Both the position numbers and the translations under genes were made by a program. This document shows, piece after piece, positions 1-11,248 of a DNA stretch of 27,295 nt. Positions within the stretch are counted from its first letter, which is position 1; every line of letters begins with the position of its first letter. This DNA is from Rhizophlyctis rosea (lineage: Eukaryota > Chytridiomycota > Chytridiomycetes > Rhizophlyctidales > Rhizophlyctidaceae), in the NCBI GenBank assembly GCA_027596075.1, contig JADGJC010000287.1, forward strand, positions 1-27,295, read 5' to 3'. The notes under the pieces were generated by a model that saw only the letters and a list, made by a program, of their open reading frames with translations, was not told the origin of the DNA and ran no database searches.

Positions 1-2442
1 GGTCGCTTCGGGATGTTTGATCATGTATGCTCCTTGTCTATCATGGAGAGGCAGTCAGGTTCGTTAGCGGATAGTTGGATTTTCTTAATATGGACAACTT
101 TTCGAGAACTTTTGCACTCACCCGAGATAGTTCAATATCAGCGCGGGATACACAATGAAAAGGAAGGATACGCGGATCGGAATGGTTTTGAAATGCCCCA
201 AGTCGGCATACATGGCTTCCACGCCCGCCACTGATAATGCACTAATCAAAGGCAAAAACACAAATACCTATTGGCACATGCGCCTGATTCACCCCACCCC
301 CCAAAATCTTTTCAAAAACAAACCACCCACCAATTCCCCAAAACACTAAACGCCCTTTCCGGATCCCCCGCCGCATACTTGAAAATCCAATGCGGACTGA
401 CCACCTGCCAAATTCCGGGCGTATACGAAATATTGTACGCGCCAATTAGGAGGATAGCAAGAAACCATGTTATCATCAGTGGGGAGAAGTAGGGTATCAT
501 GCGGGATGTGCCGAAGCGTTGGGCGAATATGAGGAGGATGAGGGTTCCGCAGGCGCAGCCTATTACGGCTTCTTGGGGGAAGTCGCTGGGGTGGGAGGGT
601 TAGTATGGGAAGGGGGGAAAGGAGGGGGTTGTGGGGGAGAGGGAAGGAGATAAGGGGGGGACTTACTGCCAGTATTCTCTGACGCCTTCGTAGGCGGCTA
701 GGGTTGCTATTGAGGGGCCTAGTAGCTGAGGTGTTTGGTGTTTTGAGTTGGCGATGGGATTAAGTCAGGATTGATGAGACAAGCCGCACTTACTGCATCA
801 CCTAACATGAAAGCGGCGGCGATCAATCCCAAGACATATATTTTCTGTTTCCATTTCCATAACACTGATTCTTCATTGTCCATAGGTAACAGCGACACCA
901 ATGCCCATGCTCCACCTTCTCCGTTCTTGTCGGCTGGTCAGTCATATGGAAAGTGGGTATCAGTTAGGATAACAACGGGCGGGGTTTCAATCCCGGTATG
1001 AATTGACTTGTTCTTTCCTCACCTTTGATAACAAAAATTATATACTTCAAACAACAAACTAACGTGATCGTCCACAAAAGGATAGAAAGTGTACCCATAA
1101 TATCCTGTGGACCAACATCCGGCATATGCGATTTGTCAAAAATGGGTTTCAGAACGAACATAGGTGAAACGCCGATGTCGCCGTACACCATTCCTGCACA
1201 GGATTAATCAGCCATCAAAAGATCTCCGCTCTTATCCAATGTCACCGACAGATCCGAATACCCACCTATAGCACCAAAAGAAAGCCTCAACAACTTCCGC
1301 GGATTCATCTTATTATCCACACGAGGCGGTGGCGGAATACACAACGCCGCTCCAAGTGACATGCGTCGTGCAGCACTATTCGCAGCTGGTTTTCCCGCGC
1401 CCCCTGCAGCGGTTTTATCCCCTTTCTTTCTTCGCTCAGCGGCTGTGGTTGCAAAGGGGTTAACGGCTGTTGATGCTCGAACGCTGTTGCGGTCTAGGGT
1501 GGCATCGAAGAGGGCGGATGTGACTTTGGGCATCATGGGGGGAGGTGAGCTTATTGTTGCGGTTGTCGGGGTGTAAGGGGATGGGCTGGTTATTGATGGG
1601 GTGGGGACTGGGTGGGGTTCGGTTGTTATTGGTGGTGGGTGGGAGGGTTTGGCGTGGGATAGGGGGAGTTGGTCGGTTATGTCTGCTGTGTCTTCGGATG
1701 GCGTTTTTGGATGACCGATTGTGCTGTGGTTTGCAGCAATACCATCAGGTAATGGTTGAGCTCCCTCCGCGTTTGCCGTTTCCGCCTGCTCCAGCGTGGG
1801 CTCCCCAGCCGCCAACAGACTTGCTTCCGCCTTGTCCGCGTGTGTTAGAGAAAACTCCGATTTCTCGATGCTGCCATCGACCGATGTTGGTTTGTCTGCG
1901 ACCAAGAAGGAGACAGTACTTTTTCTTCTACCTCGGGGACCCGGCGAAGCGCTTAGCGACGTATGGGATCCTTCTGCTCCATTGCTTTTGAGAGCACTTT
2001 TTCGTCGACTTAAACTGGTGTTCGACCCCGCGTCTGCGGTGGAAGTCTTTCGTAACGCTTCCATTCTCAAATCCGTTCCCAGACTTCGTATGGAGGCCTT
2101 CCTTCCCAGTGAACTACCTTCCTCTACATTCAACAAGAAACTGGCCCCTGCAGATCCCCGTCGCGCCGATGCCGACCCTTCTTCAGCACTCAACAAGGCG
2201 CTTGAACCTTGCGTGCTCCGTCTGCTAAGGATTTGCGCATTTGATGACCTACGTGGCTGCCATTCCTCCCTTTCGTCTACACTATCCTCCGCCTCGTCCG
2301 AATTTGTTGTACCTGGGTCTGATTGCTCATCTCCATCCATGCCAGCTTCGAGGTCATGTGCAGAGTCAGCTAAAATGCCTGCACTTTCCTTGTGATCATC
2401 CTCTCGTCCTCTTGGCAGCTTGGAGTTGGAGGAGCTAGACAT
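1..2442 (-). CDS. KUP/HAK/KT-family potassium transporter, 5' part (3' end outside window)
   Basis: Seven exons give the first 653 residues: 2442-1266, 1193-1023, 933-794, 725-667, 585-331, 241-122 and 37-1, with introns of 68-89 bp; the gene runs off the left edge. The family consists of plasma-membrane K+ uptake permeases, often H+-coupled. Family signatures appear only after splicing: [17 protein letters not shown], then [18 protein letters not shown] across exons 2/3, [12 protein letters not shown] in place of the usual GDGxLTPAx[24 protein letters not shown] and [16 protein letters not shown], which covers roughly the first half of the membrane core. Exon 1 encodes a ~385-residue hydrophilic Ser/Thr/Pro-rich N-terminal extension with many Arg-Arg/Lys-x-Ser sites, then enters the core at [10 protein letters not shown]. 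The start is the first ATG of the open frame. For intron 330-242, donor and acceptor were chosen because this join alone restores the family spacing. Family call is firm; substrate and energetics are inferred. Confidence 0.93.
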
Positions 2443-3236
2443 ATGGACATATGTGAGGTAGTTCGGACAATGTATGCCTCCCGTGTCAACTATTTGTATG
2501 AAGGGTGAAGTAATCTGATAAAAAAAAGTATGCTAGAGTGGAGAAGTTACCGGTTACTTGGGAAAGCTGGGAATATGTACACGTGCAGTGACTTTGAAGC
2601 GGAGACTGACAGGATGCGGAGCAAAATCGATTCAGAAAGCGGACAGACCATCAATTGCAACCGACACTTTGTCGGGAGGGCTTGCCGCATCCATGATCGA
2701 TATTAAGTGACATCAAGGGTCCATGAACGGACCCCTTGTACGGAGCCAGACCCATCAATGATCGGATTTTGCTGAATATGATTGGCACGGTACGATTTTG
2801 GGTATCATTTTGCGAACAATCGATAGTACACAAAAGTGCTCTGTTTGTGTTTGATGTAGAATACGTCCGAAAGCCATGGATATCCCTCGAGAAATATGAG
2901 AGTCACAGTATGAAGTCATTATACTCACTTCAATGTTATGTTATCAATATGGCCCAACTTCACCATGACCCGCACTTCTCAGTTGTCAGATCGACTTCAA
3001 CTTCAATCGACAGTGGACACTGATCGCGAGGGTCTGGAGGTGGTGTGCCATCAATGGGGCACAGTCCCTACCAAAATTCAAATGTGTACTTTTTTGGTCA
3101 AACTGTCCCCTCATGCCAAAACTGGGCAAAAAGCCGGTGGGTCTTGCCCTTCTTCCCTGCGTTCACCCTCAAAATCCTCAGCAGTGAACACCAGCACTTT
3201 ATTCTTCATTTAAACCCACAGCAGTTGAAACAAGGA
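2443..3236. other. Divergent intergenic region between the KUP gene and EXO5
   Basis: This 794-bp stretch separates two divergently transcribed genes and must hold both promoters. Its short ORFs have no recognisable content and are broken in all frames. I see no RNA gene, tandem repeat or convincing TATA box. Confidence 0.6.
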
Positions 3237-4411
3237 ATGGAACCAAATTCAATAGAGGTAGACACAGTCGACGAAGAAGAGTGGCTATCCATAGAACAAG
3301 CCTTGGCAAAAGCAGAAGCTCTGCTTTTGCCGCCAACTCCTGCTCCCAGCCGTCCACCGCTCCGCCGGTCCCTCTCCGCCAAATATTCGAAAGGATATTT
3401 GAGTGTAACAGACTTTACGTCTTTGCAATGGTGCGAACAATATGTGTTCTACGAAAGCACCACCATTGCGTATCGAAGACCAGAGACGGAAGCCATGCGG
3501 GCGGGAAAGGATATCCATAAAGCTTTGGAGTTGGAGGTTTCGGACCAGGTTCCGGTGGAGATTGTGACCAAGGAGGATACTTGGGGATTGAGGTGGGACA
3601 ACCTGTCTCAAAAGCTGGATGGGAACAGATGCTTACAAGATCATCTAGGCTGCTCAATACAATCATCAACCTAGAAGCACTTCTCACTACCGGCATAGCT
3701 CGTGAAGTCCCAATATTCGGCAAAATCGGACCTTTCCTTATCTTCGGCATCATCGACGAAATACGTCGCGAACCCAATCCCGACGCAAACGGCTGGACCT
3801 GGGTAATATCCGATACAAAGACACGATCAAAATGGACAACACCCTCGCTACGAAGTTCACAAACATCGGCCAATCGATTGCAACTTTCCATCTACAAACT
3901 TTTCTTTGACTCGCTTGCTGTCGGGACCTTCGACTCAGCATTTTTCTTGGATACCTTGACAAAACTTGGCATAGTCGTGGACGCACAGTTTTCGGAGAGT
4001 TTTAGGGATACCATCACGGCAACAGATGCGGATTGTCTAGGCCTCCATCCGGCAATATCATCTCAACCACTCACGGACACCTCCCTTTTCAAAGATCCCT
4101 TGAACCTTCGATCACTCCTTTCCATCTTCCAATCTTACTTTTCCCTCTTCTCGCCTTCTTCCCCGACCATGGAAATCACGTATCGATCGCAACAGACGGG
4201 ACAAATCATCAAATCTCATCATTTCACGTTTGATGCCGTTTGGATGCAGTCACATTTGCAGAAGGCGGTTGAATTTTGGACGGGTGCTAGGAGGCCGGAT
4301 GGGGTTGAGGACATTGAGGAGGCGTGGAAGTGTGTGAGTTGTGATTTTGCGGATGAATGTCAGTGGCGATTGAATAAATGTCGGGAGTTGGAGAGGAGGG
4401 GATACCGATAG
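3237..4411 (+). CDS. EXO5: Exonuclease V (EXO5/DEM1), Fe-S PD-(D/E)XK 5' exonuclease
   Basis: Two exons, 3237-3592 and 3640-4411, encode 375 residues. EXO5 is a single-strand-specific exonuclease, mitochondrial in budding yeast and nuclear/mitochondrial in other eukaryotes. Visible family motifs: WCEQYVFY with cluster cysteine C66; GKDIHKALELE (H94); FGIIDEIR with metal-binding D158; VISDTKTR with the D177-x-K179 catalytic pair; QLSIYKLFFD; and the C-terminal CxxCxxxxxC group (C350, C353, C359), which with C66 would hold a 4Fe-4S cluster. The two halves lie in different frames. A 47-bp intron from 3593 restores the expected GLRSSRLLNTIINLEALL join; a frameshift is the alternative. ATG 3237 is the start because residues read upstream in the same frame have no family character. 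No obvious transit peptide is visible. Confidence 0.92.
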
Positions 4412-4851
4412 GTATGGCTTTTCGTGGGGTGGGAATGCTTGGTTGGTGCAGGCAATTGGGCGACCGTCTTTCAATTAGGCCGTTCTTTTCTTTTGTAAAT
4501 AGGTTGTGCTTTGTTGTACGTAAATATGATTTTCTGCATGGAAAAGGGGGAAGAAACAACAATATTGGCCGGATTGTGGCACTGCTGTCATCCAGTCACC
4601 AAATGTTGTCCCACCATCACGTGCATTGAGTCCAAGTGACCAAGACTGTGAAACTCAGCCACACATAGTTTTGGACCCAAAAATTTAGATTTGCAATTCG
4701 CATATTTATTTTTGTGCACAGACAACCAGTCCTCCTCCATCTTCACAACTCGCAAGCTTGCAGATTAGGTCCGCATAGGCCGTATCCCGACAACTCAACA
4801 ACAAAAAGCTAGCACACCTACCACTCGCGCACTCACAATCACAAAAGCAAT
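4412..4851 (+). promoter_or_regulatory. Intergenic region and presumptive TIF6 promoter
   Basis: These 440 bp separate the EXO5 stop from the TIF6 start on the same strand. A CACGTG E-box core lies at 4618-4623 and an AT-rich CATATTTATTTTT stretch near 4699-4711 could act as a TATA-like element about 145 bp before the ATG. The last 60 bp are rich in CA and AC dinucleotides and lack ATG, as expected of a 5' leader. Site functions are inferred from motif and position only. Confidence 0.4.
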
Positions 4852-5808
4852 ATGGCTGTCCGTAAGTGTACACTCTTACTCATTGCGAGAAGCCTATAAG
4901 CTGGGAAAATCTGGTTTACCCAACTAAATTATACTGAAATTTCAGGTGCCCAATTTGAAAACAGTAACGACATCGGCGTCTTTGCCATGCTCACAAACTC
5001 ATACTGTCTGGTCGCTATCGGTGGATCAGCAAACTTCTACAGGTAAACTCCTTCATAAAAAATCCCCTCCTCACCATATGCTCACACCCACTTTCCCACC
5101 ACCCTCAGCGTCTTCGAATCCGAACTAGCAGACGTAATCCCCGTAGTCCACACCTCAATCGGCGGCACCCGCATAATCGGCCGCCTCTGCGTCGGAAACC
5201 GCCACGGCCTCCTCCTCCCCTCCTCAACAACAGACCAAGAACTCCAACACCTCCGAAACTCCCTCCCCGAATCCGTCGCAATCCAACGCGTAGAAGAACG
5301 CCTATCAGCCCTAGGCAACGTCATCGCCTGCAACGACTACGTCGCGCTCGTCCACCCGGACGTGGATAAGGAGACGGAAGAAATCATCGCGGATGTGTTG
5401 AAGGTTGAGGTGTTTAGGCAAACGATTGCGGGCAATGTGCTTGTGGGGAGTTTTTGTGCGTTGAGTAACCAGGGGGGTATCGTGCATCCTAAAACGAGTG
5501 TGGAGGATCAGGATGAGTTGAGTAGTCTTTTGCAGATTCCGCTTGTGGCCGGGACGGTGAACAGAGGGAGTGATTTGATTGGGGCGGGGCTTGTGGTGAA
5601 TGATTGGAGTGCGTTTGCGGGGTTGGATACTACGAGTACGGAGTTGTCGGTTATTGAGAGTATTTTCAAGGTAGGGATTCGCTTCCTTCTCGGCACTTCC
5701 TGACTACATGTGATATCTGACCTGTTTCTGTCGTTACAGCTCCAAGACGCTCAACCCACCGCCATTGTCAACCAAATGCGCGATTCTTTGATTGACAGCA
5801 TGGCATAA
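4852..5808 (+). CDS. TIF6: Eukaryotic translation initiation factor 6 / 60S anti-association factor
   Basis: Four exons (4852-4861, 4946-5042, 5109-5670, 5740-5808) encode 245 residues, exactly the length of yeast Tif6. eIF6 binds pre-60S subunits, is needed for their maturation and export, and blocks premature joining to 40S until it is removed. The spliced protein begins [19 protein letters not shown], continues [16 protein letters not shown], and contains [56 protein letters not shown] and [18 protein letters not shown]: near-full-length conservation of the pentein fold. The first exon is only 10 nt, ATG plus two codons and one base, so a continuous-ORF search would miss the true start. 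Codon use in exon 3 changes abruptly near 5357 from C/A-ending to G/T-ending (see findings). Confidence 0.97.
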
Positions 5809-6332
5809 GCTCATCATGCCATGTTTATTGTAATTTCTATTCTCCGTTCCGTTTTTTTTTAACATCCTTTCTTTGCATGTACATTTACAACCGCAATACA
5901 GTACTTAATTGAGTAGAAGGCATTGTCTGCCACCTAGAACCGTCCGTCAATGCGTTTGGGGGCCATCTAAATTGGATTGCTTCGCTGTGGTGAAACTCAC
6001 ATATCGAAGGGCATATGCATTCGGAAGAATTGCAAATTTGAGCAATCAGATGATTTGGGCTCGATTCCTTTCTAAAATCATTGCTCCATAAATATGGACA
6101 ATGACTGCTTGCGGCCTGCATATCTGCTTGGGCACGACCGACGCAAATTGGAAACTTCTTTCCAACCAAATTTCCAGTCGACATCAGTACAAAAATATGC
6201 AAAGTTCATGTACATTTCGAATATACAAATTGGTAATAGCAGAGAAGAACAGCAAATTATACAATTAAGAGGAGTGTAGACAGCAACGCAAAGCCCCCCT
6301 ATGCAACTTGCAAGTGTGAAAAAGTAAACAAC
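5809..6332. other. Convergent intergenic region after TIF6
   Basis: This 524-bp stretch lies between the convergent ends of TIF6 and the ASCC2 homologue. It is AT-richer than the genes, with a T-run at 5854-5861 soon after the TIF6 stop and scattered AATAAA-like strings that could serve 3' processing. ORFs on both strands here resemble nothing I know. Confidence 0.5.
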
Positions 6333-6334
6333 TA

Positions 6335-6433
6335 CAGGTCCCTGGAAAAACTTAAGGTACTCTTCCAGTCACTAAGCCCGTGGCACAGTGATCTTATACG
6401 TCCACAATTACCTTAACTTCTTCCAGGGACCTG
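6335..6433. mobile_element. ~99-bp Tc1/mariner-like MITE with TA target-site duplication
   Basis: Two inverted arms, 6333-6359 and 6409-6435, match at 25 of 27 positions around a 49-nt spacer. Each outer end is TA followed by CAGGTCCCTGGAA; TA is the target duplicated by Tc1/mariner transposases, and inverted repeats starting CAG..TGG.AAAAA resemble Tc1-type ends. The element is too short to encode a transposase, so it would be a non-autonomous MITE. The spacer contains a smaller CACT/AGTG pairing. It sits 14 bp beyond the stop codon of the minus-strand ASCC2 gene and would be transcribed as a strong hairpin in that gene's 3' UTR. A plain 3'-UTR stem-loop is the alternative. Confidence 0.6.
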
Positions 6434-6447
6434 TACATACAAACCCA

Positions 6448-9400
6448 TCACATCGGCCCACCCATCCCCCTCGCCAACTTCCTCGCATGCCCCTCCCTCC
6501 GATTATGATTCCCAACCCTCGCCTTATTCCGATCCTTCCTCGCCCTATCCTCCTCCCCACCTCCACTCCCCCCGCGTCCCCGTCCACCCCGCCCACCACC
6601 CCTCCCACCCCTACCAGCATTCTCCTGCCCCGTCGAACTCCCCGTCTCATCGCTAGATCCCCCTTCCGGCGTCCCAACGGATCTCGCCGGCGATCCCTGC
6701 GGAGAGTCGTGTTGTCCGCCACCGCCACCCCGTCCGCGTCCCCGATCTCCTCCCCGGAAGTTCCCACCGCCGCCACCGCGGCCTCCCCCGCGATGTCCGC
6801 CCCGTTCCGTCGCTCCACCGACTGCCTGCTGCTGCTGCCGTCGCTCGCCGGCACCAGCCATACCTCCCGTGGGGTGCGACGCATTCTCGTTTGGTGCTCG
6901 GTTGCCGCGCCATTCGTATTTTTGGAGTAGGCGGGTCTTTCGCGGCTGTTTGATGGGTTGGCAGAAACTCATGTCAGAAACGCACCATGTGAAACTCGTG
7001 ACCCGTCTCACGAAAAAGACCCAAAAATCAAAAGCTCACATCCCGCTCAAACATCTTAAACCACCCTTCCAACTGCTCATCCGACATCCCCGTCCGCTCC
7101 CTCAACTTCGCCCTCTCCCCCGTCTTCCTCTTCGACGCATCGAAGATGCCCCGATTCGACTCATACAAAGCCACCAATTCCGCCTCGAAGGACGCGAACG
7201 GGTCCGCCGACTGGAGAATTGCGAAAACAAAGATGCAAGAATGAGAATTCCAAAGGATATGTGCGGCGGTAGAAAACCGTGATCAACAAACCTTCGTCTC
7301 AGGAGACTCATTAGGGGTACCAGCACCCCTGACCTTCCCATCCACCATATTCTCAGCCTCATCCAACATGTGCAGTTCAACCGTTCCGGCCAGACGGATG
7401 TCCGTTGAATCGTACGTGTCGTCATACCTAACGAAAACATTCAGACATGCCACCAAAACCAATCAGCAAAAGAAACAAAAACTCACTCATCATCATAATC
7501 ATCATACTGCGTCTCCAACAACGCTTCCTTATGCTCAGACACGAACGTCCGATCATTGAATACGTCGTCCACGTTCCTGATTTCCCAGACAATGTTATGT
7601 CAGCATTTCACATGTGACGAAAAATATGGGAGAGAAGATAGAACGTGAACGTACTCATTCTTCTTCCCAAACACGACTTTATCACTCTCCAACCTCCCAC
7701 GGCTGAACACGTCAAACTCGTCCCCGTCGAATACGTTTCGCCGGGTACTGAGGAGCGTGGTCTCGCTTTCGGGTACCATTTGGTCGGCTGGTTCGTCTGT
7801 AGAATGAAGGGTCAAAATCGGCGACCCTTTCATATCACACAGCCGTGATGCCCAAATGCGCTTACCTTGAACAGGCTCTTGCTGGGTGTCCGGCACGCGT
7901 ATTAAAGCCATTGACGTCGGTGGAGGTTGTTGTGGTGCAAGAGCCGTTCTGTAACCAAACTTGAGATAAGTCGCACAACTGAAACGTCCAGCACGAAGTG
8001 CACCAACCTCGCCATTGTCCGATCCAACCTATTCACATGCTCAGGAAGGTCACTTTCCAAAATCTTCATGATGACAGTCTCCGAGTCATCTTGGAACGCA
8101 ATCAAACACGCCTGCAAAGGAAAATCGTCGGCTTCTTGCCTTACGGTACATCCAGCAATTTCGATTTTACCTCAATGAAGCCTTCACCCAATTCAGGGAA
8201 CAGATCTTGCACCTGGGAGATAAGTGACGTGCGCTTGATGTATTCTTCCGTCGCGGCAGCGCTCTATGGATCGTGCGTCAATCGTCGTTGCAGTCAGAAG
8301 CACCTGTCCATCGACCCCTACCTGATACGCCGGCTGCGGCGGCGCCTGAACAACATCCCCATTCGCATTCGCATGCGACACCACCACACTTTGCGTAGCC
8401 AAAGCCTGCTGCCTCTCCAACCGCTTGTTCACCAACACCCTCCTCGTCTCCGCATTCCCACTAAACATGAGCATATGCTCCAGCGACATCACCACATAAT
8501 CCAAGCGCGCGTCATCATCCGAAATTAGCGACTTTTCCCTCAACACCCGCACCCGCTCCGCGATCCCAAGATCGACTTCCAGATCCACCAACAAGGGTGC
8601 CGTACCAAGGAAACTTACAGGACCCTCTGTCGGTGAAAGCTCAATCAACTTGAAGACAAAGTCGCAGAATTGTTCCGCCCGTTGGTGGGTTTCGTCAGGT
8701 GAGGCGATAGCCGAGTCGTAAGTCGGAGGGGCGCTGGTCGATGGATCTGTTTCATCGGTCACTCCCAGTGGTTCAAAGAATTGTGCATTGATAGTGGCGT
8801 GCATAAGAGCCAAACATGCCAACTTCAGCCGCCGTGCTTTCTCCGCCAGATTGTTCGCATATCTCGACCCCACCCAAATGTCACCATCACCCAGCACCAT
8901 CGCGGCATACGTCCCAGTTGGAAGTCCTCCCACCGGCAGGTCATCCACATGCTCCTCCGCAGCCATGGCGACTACGATGTTTGCCACTTCGTATGCCCCC
9001 ACAACCGCCGCCACGAACCCAGTATGCTGAATAAACAAATCCGCCACAATCTTTCCAGCCGCCACAATCAAGGCTTCAATACTGGCTAATGCATCAGTAA
9101 GGTAGTCGACGTCCGTGCATGTCCGAACTTCAGGGTCATCGCCGTCAGTGTCTTCCAAAGATTCTACACTACCGCCAGCCGACCCGCCCTGCATGAAGTC
9201 GACCGATTCCGAGCTGCCTTTCTCCTTCCCTTTGCCCTTTCCCTTCCCCTTCCCGCTCGACTTCTCGTACTTCTTCTGGATGCAATGAACGGCATCAATC
9301 ATGACGTCCGCAGTCTCCTCCAAGTTCGCTAGGTATTTTCTTTGTATTTCGAGGACGGTGACGAACACTTGACGAATGACGCGTGCATTGGCTCGCGCGT

Positions 9401-9905
9401 AGATCCGCGCAACGTCCATCAACCATGGTACTGTCACGATCTGCCGGTCGTAAATGGCTGTGGCCCATTGTTCAACGCTCCATAGTGCACCAGCCAGGTC
9501 CGGATCTTCAGGCGCGGTGGCAATGCGAATGACGACTTGAAACACCTTGTGGGCCAACGCGGCTTCCACCAGATCGCATTCGACGGGTCGTCGTTCTCCG
9601 TCCCCCTCCAAGTTCCCAACAAACAGCAGTGGAGATTGGACGCTCAGATACGCATCCAAGAACGCGGAAACGGAGAAGCGCGATTCGTTGGGCCATAGGA
9701 CGGTGCTCCAGAATTGTCCAAAGTCCAGACGGAGAATGCGAGATAGGTCTCTGTTGATGTGTTCGAGGATTTCGGTGCGGGTCTCGGAGTCTATCTCGGG
9801 TGTATTGGAAGGAATATAGGTAAGGATATGAAGGAGCTGTGAGGAGGACTTGGTCACCGGGGTGACCGTGCCATCGGGTTGGTTGTCATCGTTCGGTGGG
9901 CCCAT
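6448..9905 (-). CDS. ASCC2: ASCC2 / Cue3 (Rqt3) homologue, CUE-domain subunit of the ribosome quality-control trigger complex
   Basis: Nine exons (9905-8322, 8263-8171, 8111-8008, 7948-7866, 7796-7655, 7576-7487, 7427-7292, 7210-7040, 6945-6448) encode about 966 residues. ASCC2/Cue3 binds K63-linked ubiquitin and works with the Slh1/ASCC3 helicase to split collided ribosomes. Exons 2-3 encode the CUE domain near residues 535-580: LISQVQDLFPELGEGFIEAC, then LESDLPEHVNRLD. Next come the family strings RRNVFDGDEFDVFSRG, KVVFGKKNE, ETQYDDYDDEYDDTYDS and a terminal KDRNKARVGNHNRREGHARK, which match the end of metazoan ASCC2. The long N-terminal helical region starts at MGPPNDDN; an upstream in-frame TTG was not used. 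Oddities: a (GK)n tract near residues 215-230 and a Gly/Arg-rich stretch covering most of exon 9. Confidence 0.9.
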
Positions 9906-10370
9906 ATCCTTTGACGAGTGGTGCAAGCTATACCAATGAAGATGCAACCTATATGAAGATGCCGCTTGGTGTCAAGCGGACGCAAACCGTGCTTGTAGTT
10001 AGAATGCTTCCTGTCTATTAAAGTATTGTGTATAGCAATTGTAAAGTTGCGGACACTAGATCGGGATGGGGTGCAAAGTGTGGGAAAATGTGAAACCCCT
10101 TTTGGTGACTTTCCCTCAATCGCGTTCGATGGGAAGTACTGGACGACTTTGGACTTGGGCCCGTCCAAGCCACGGCGCAGTTGGTCGCACGCCACATGCT
10201 GGCAGGCCCAACTTCGGCCTGGCACAAGACCACAAAGTGGCAAACCCTTTGTCATCACCCATCCCTCCATGTTTTCCCACCGTTTTCTCCGCATCTCGCG
10301 ATTACATCCACTGTTTCCCGTGCGATCCTTCACACAATACCCACGTAACTTACACAAGCACCGCGCAAAA
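9906..10370. promoter_or_regulatory. Divergent promoter region between the ASCC2 homologue and MsrB
   Basis: A 465-bp spacer between divergent start codons that must serve both genes. I see no clear TATA box. The ~90 bp before the MsrB ATG are C/T-rich, typical of a fungal leader. Overlapping ORFs on both strands lack family similarity. Confidence 0.45.
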
Positions 10371-10981
10371 ATGACTACAGTCCAAAAGAGCGACGACGAG
10401 GTACGTTTTTCATTCGAGAAAACTCTCTAACGCGTTGTTGAGTTAACATGGTATCCCTGAAAGTGGCGAGCGATCCTCACACCAGCACAATTCAAGGTCC
10501 TCCGAGAGAAGGGTACTGAAAGGCCGGGGACTGGGGAGTACAACAAGCACAAGGAAGCCGGTGGGTTATACCTCAGTCTTAGGTTATTAATCAGCCACCC
10601 CTTTGCTCACAATCGGTCAAACTTTTGGTCAATACAGGTGTTTACTCCTGTGCAGGCTGCGGCGCTCCTCTATACAAATCCGGGCATAAATTCGACTCTG
10701 GATGCGGTTGGCCGGCTTTCTTTGGTATGCTCCTCTCTCCAGCTGACGATCCATACCTGTTCTCGCTCACAATACGTTTCCCCATAGATGCAATCCCCGG
10801 CGCGATAACTCGTCAAGAAGACAACACTCACGGCATGGAACGCATCGAAATCAACTGCGCTACATGCGGCGGACATCTAGGTCACGTCTTCAAAGGAGAA
10901 GGATTCCCAACCCCTACCGACGAGCGGCATTGTGTGAATTCTGTATCGTTGAGTTTCAAGAATGGGGATGGGAAGGTGTAG
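10371..10981 (+). CDS. MSRB: Peptide methionine-(R)-S-oxide reductase (MsrB)
   Basis: Four exons (10371-10400, 10464-10560, 10638-10724, 10788-10981) encode 135 residues, normal for a stand-alone MsrB. The enzyme reduces methionine-R-sulfoxide in oxidised proteins using thioredoxin. Order of motifs: [73 protein letters not shown]47/C50 and C95/C98 form the structural zinc site, C120 is the catalytic cysteine (in fungi the Cys form replaces the Sec of animal MsrB1), and C65 in GCGWP sits where the resolving cysteine lies in bacterial enzymes. The N-terminus has no targeting signal, so a cytosolic location is likely. The gene converges on SVF1 with a 267-bp spacer. Confidence 0.96.
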
Positions 10982-11248
10982 GGATGTGCGGATGGGTAGA
11001 AAAGATTTGTGCGGGTCTGGGAAGGATGGACGGAAGGGTTCTGCACATATTTCGATGTAATATCATATGTTCATAGTTTTCAGATAGAATGTCAGCAATG
11101 TCAAAGTTTGTTCCCCGGCAATGAATCAGCAATTCGTTACGCGTGATAATGGGACTACCGCTGCCGATAACGCCATGATCGAGCCAGATGGGCGGGGTTG
11201 CCATTCCGTCCAAAATTCTTATAAATACGACCAATCCCAAACTCCAAT

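Noticed and set aside
1361..2438. Several plus-strand ORFs up to 199 residues
   Set aside because: They are antisense to KUP exon 1, which is joined in frame to conserved transporter exons.
2736..3213. Overlapping plus-strand ORFs upstream of EXO5
   Set aside because: Short, without recognisable motifs, and lying where the divergent promoters must be.
6388..6930. Plus-strand 180-residue Pro/Thr-rich ORF
   Set aside because: It is the antisense of the Gly/Arg-rich last exon of the ASCC2 homologue, whose terminal motif and in-frame splicing are clear.
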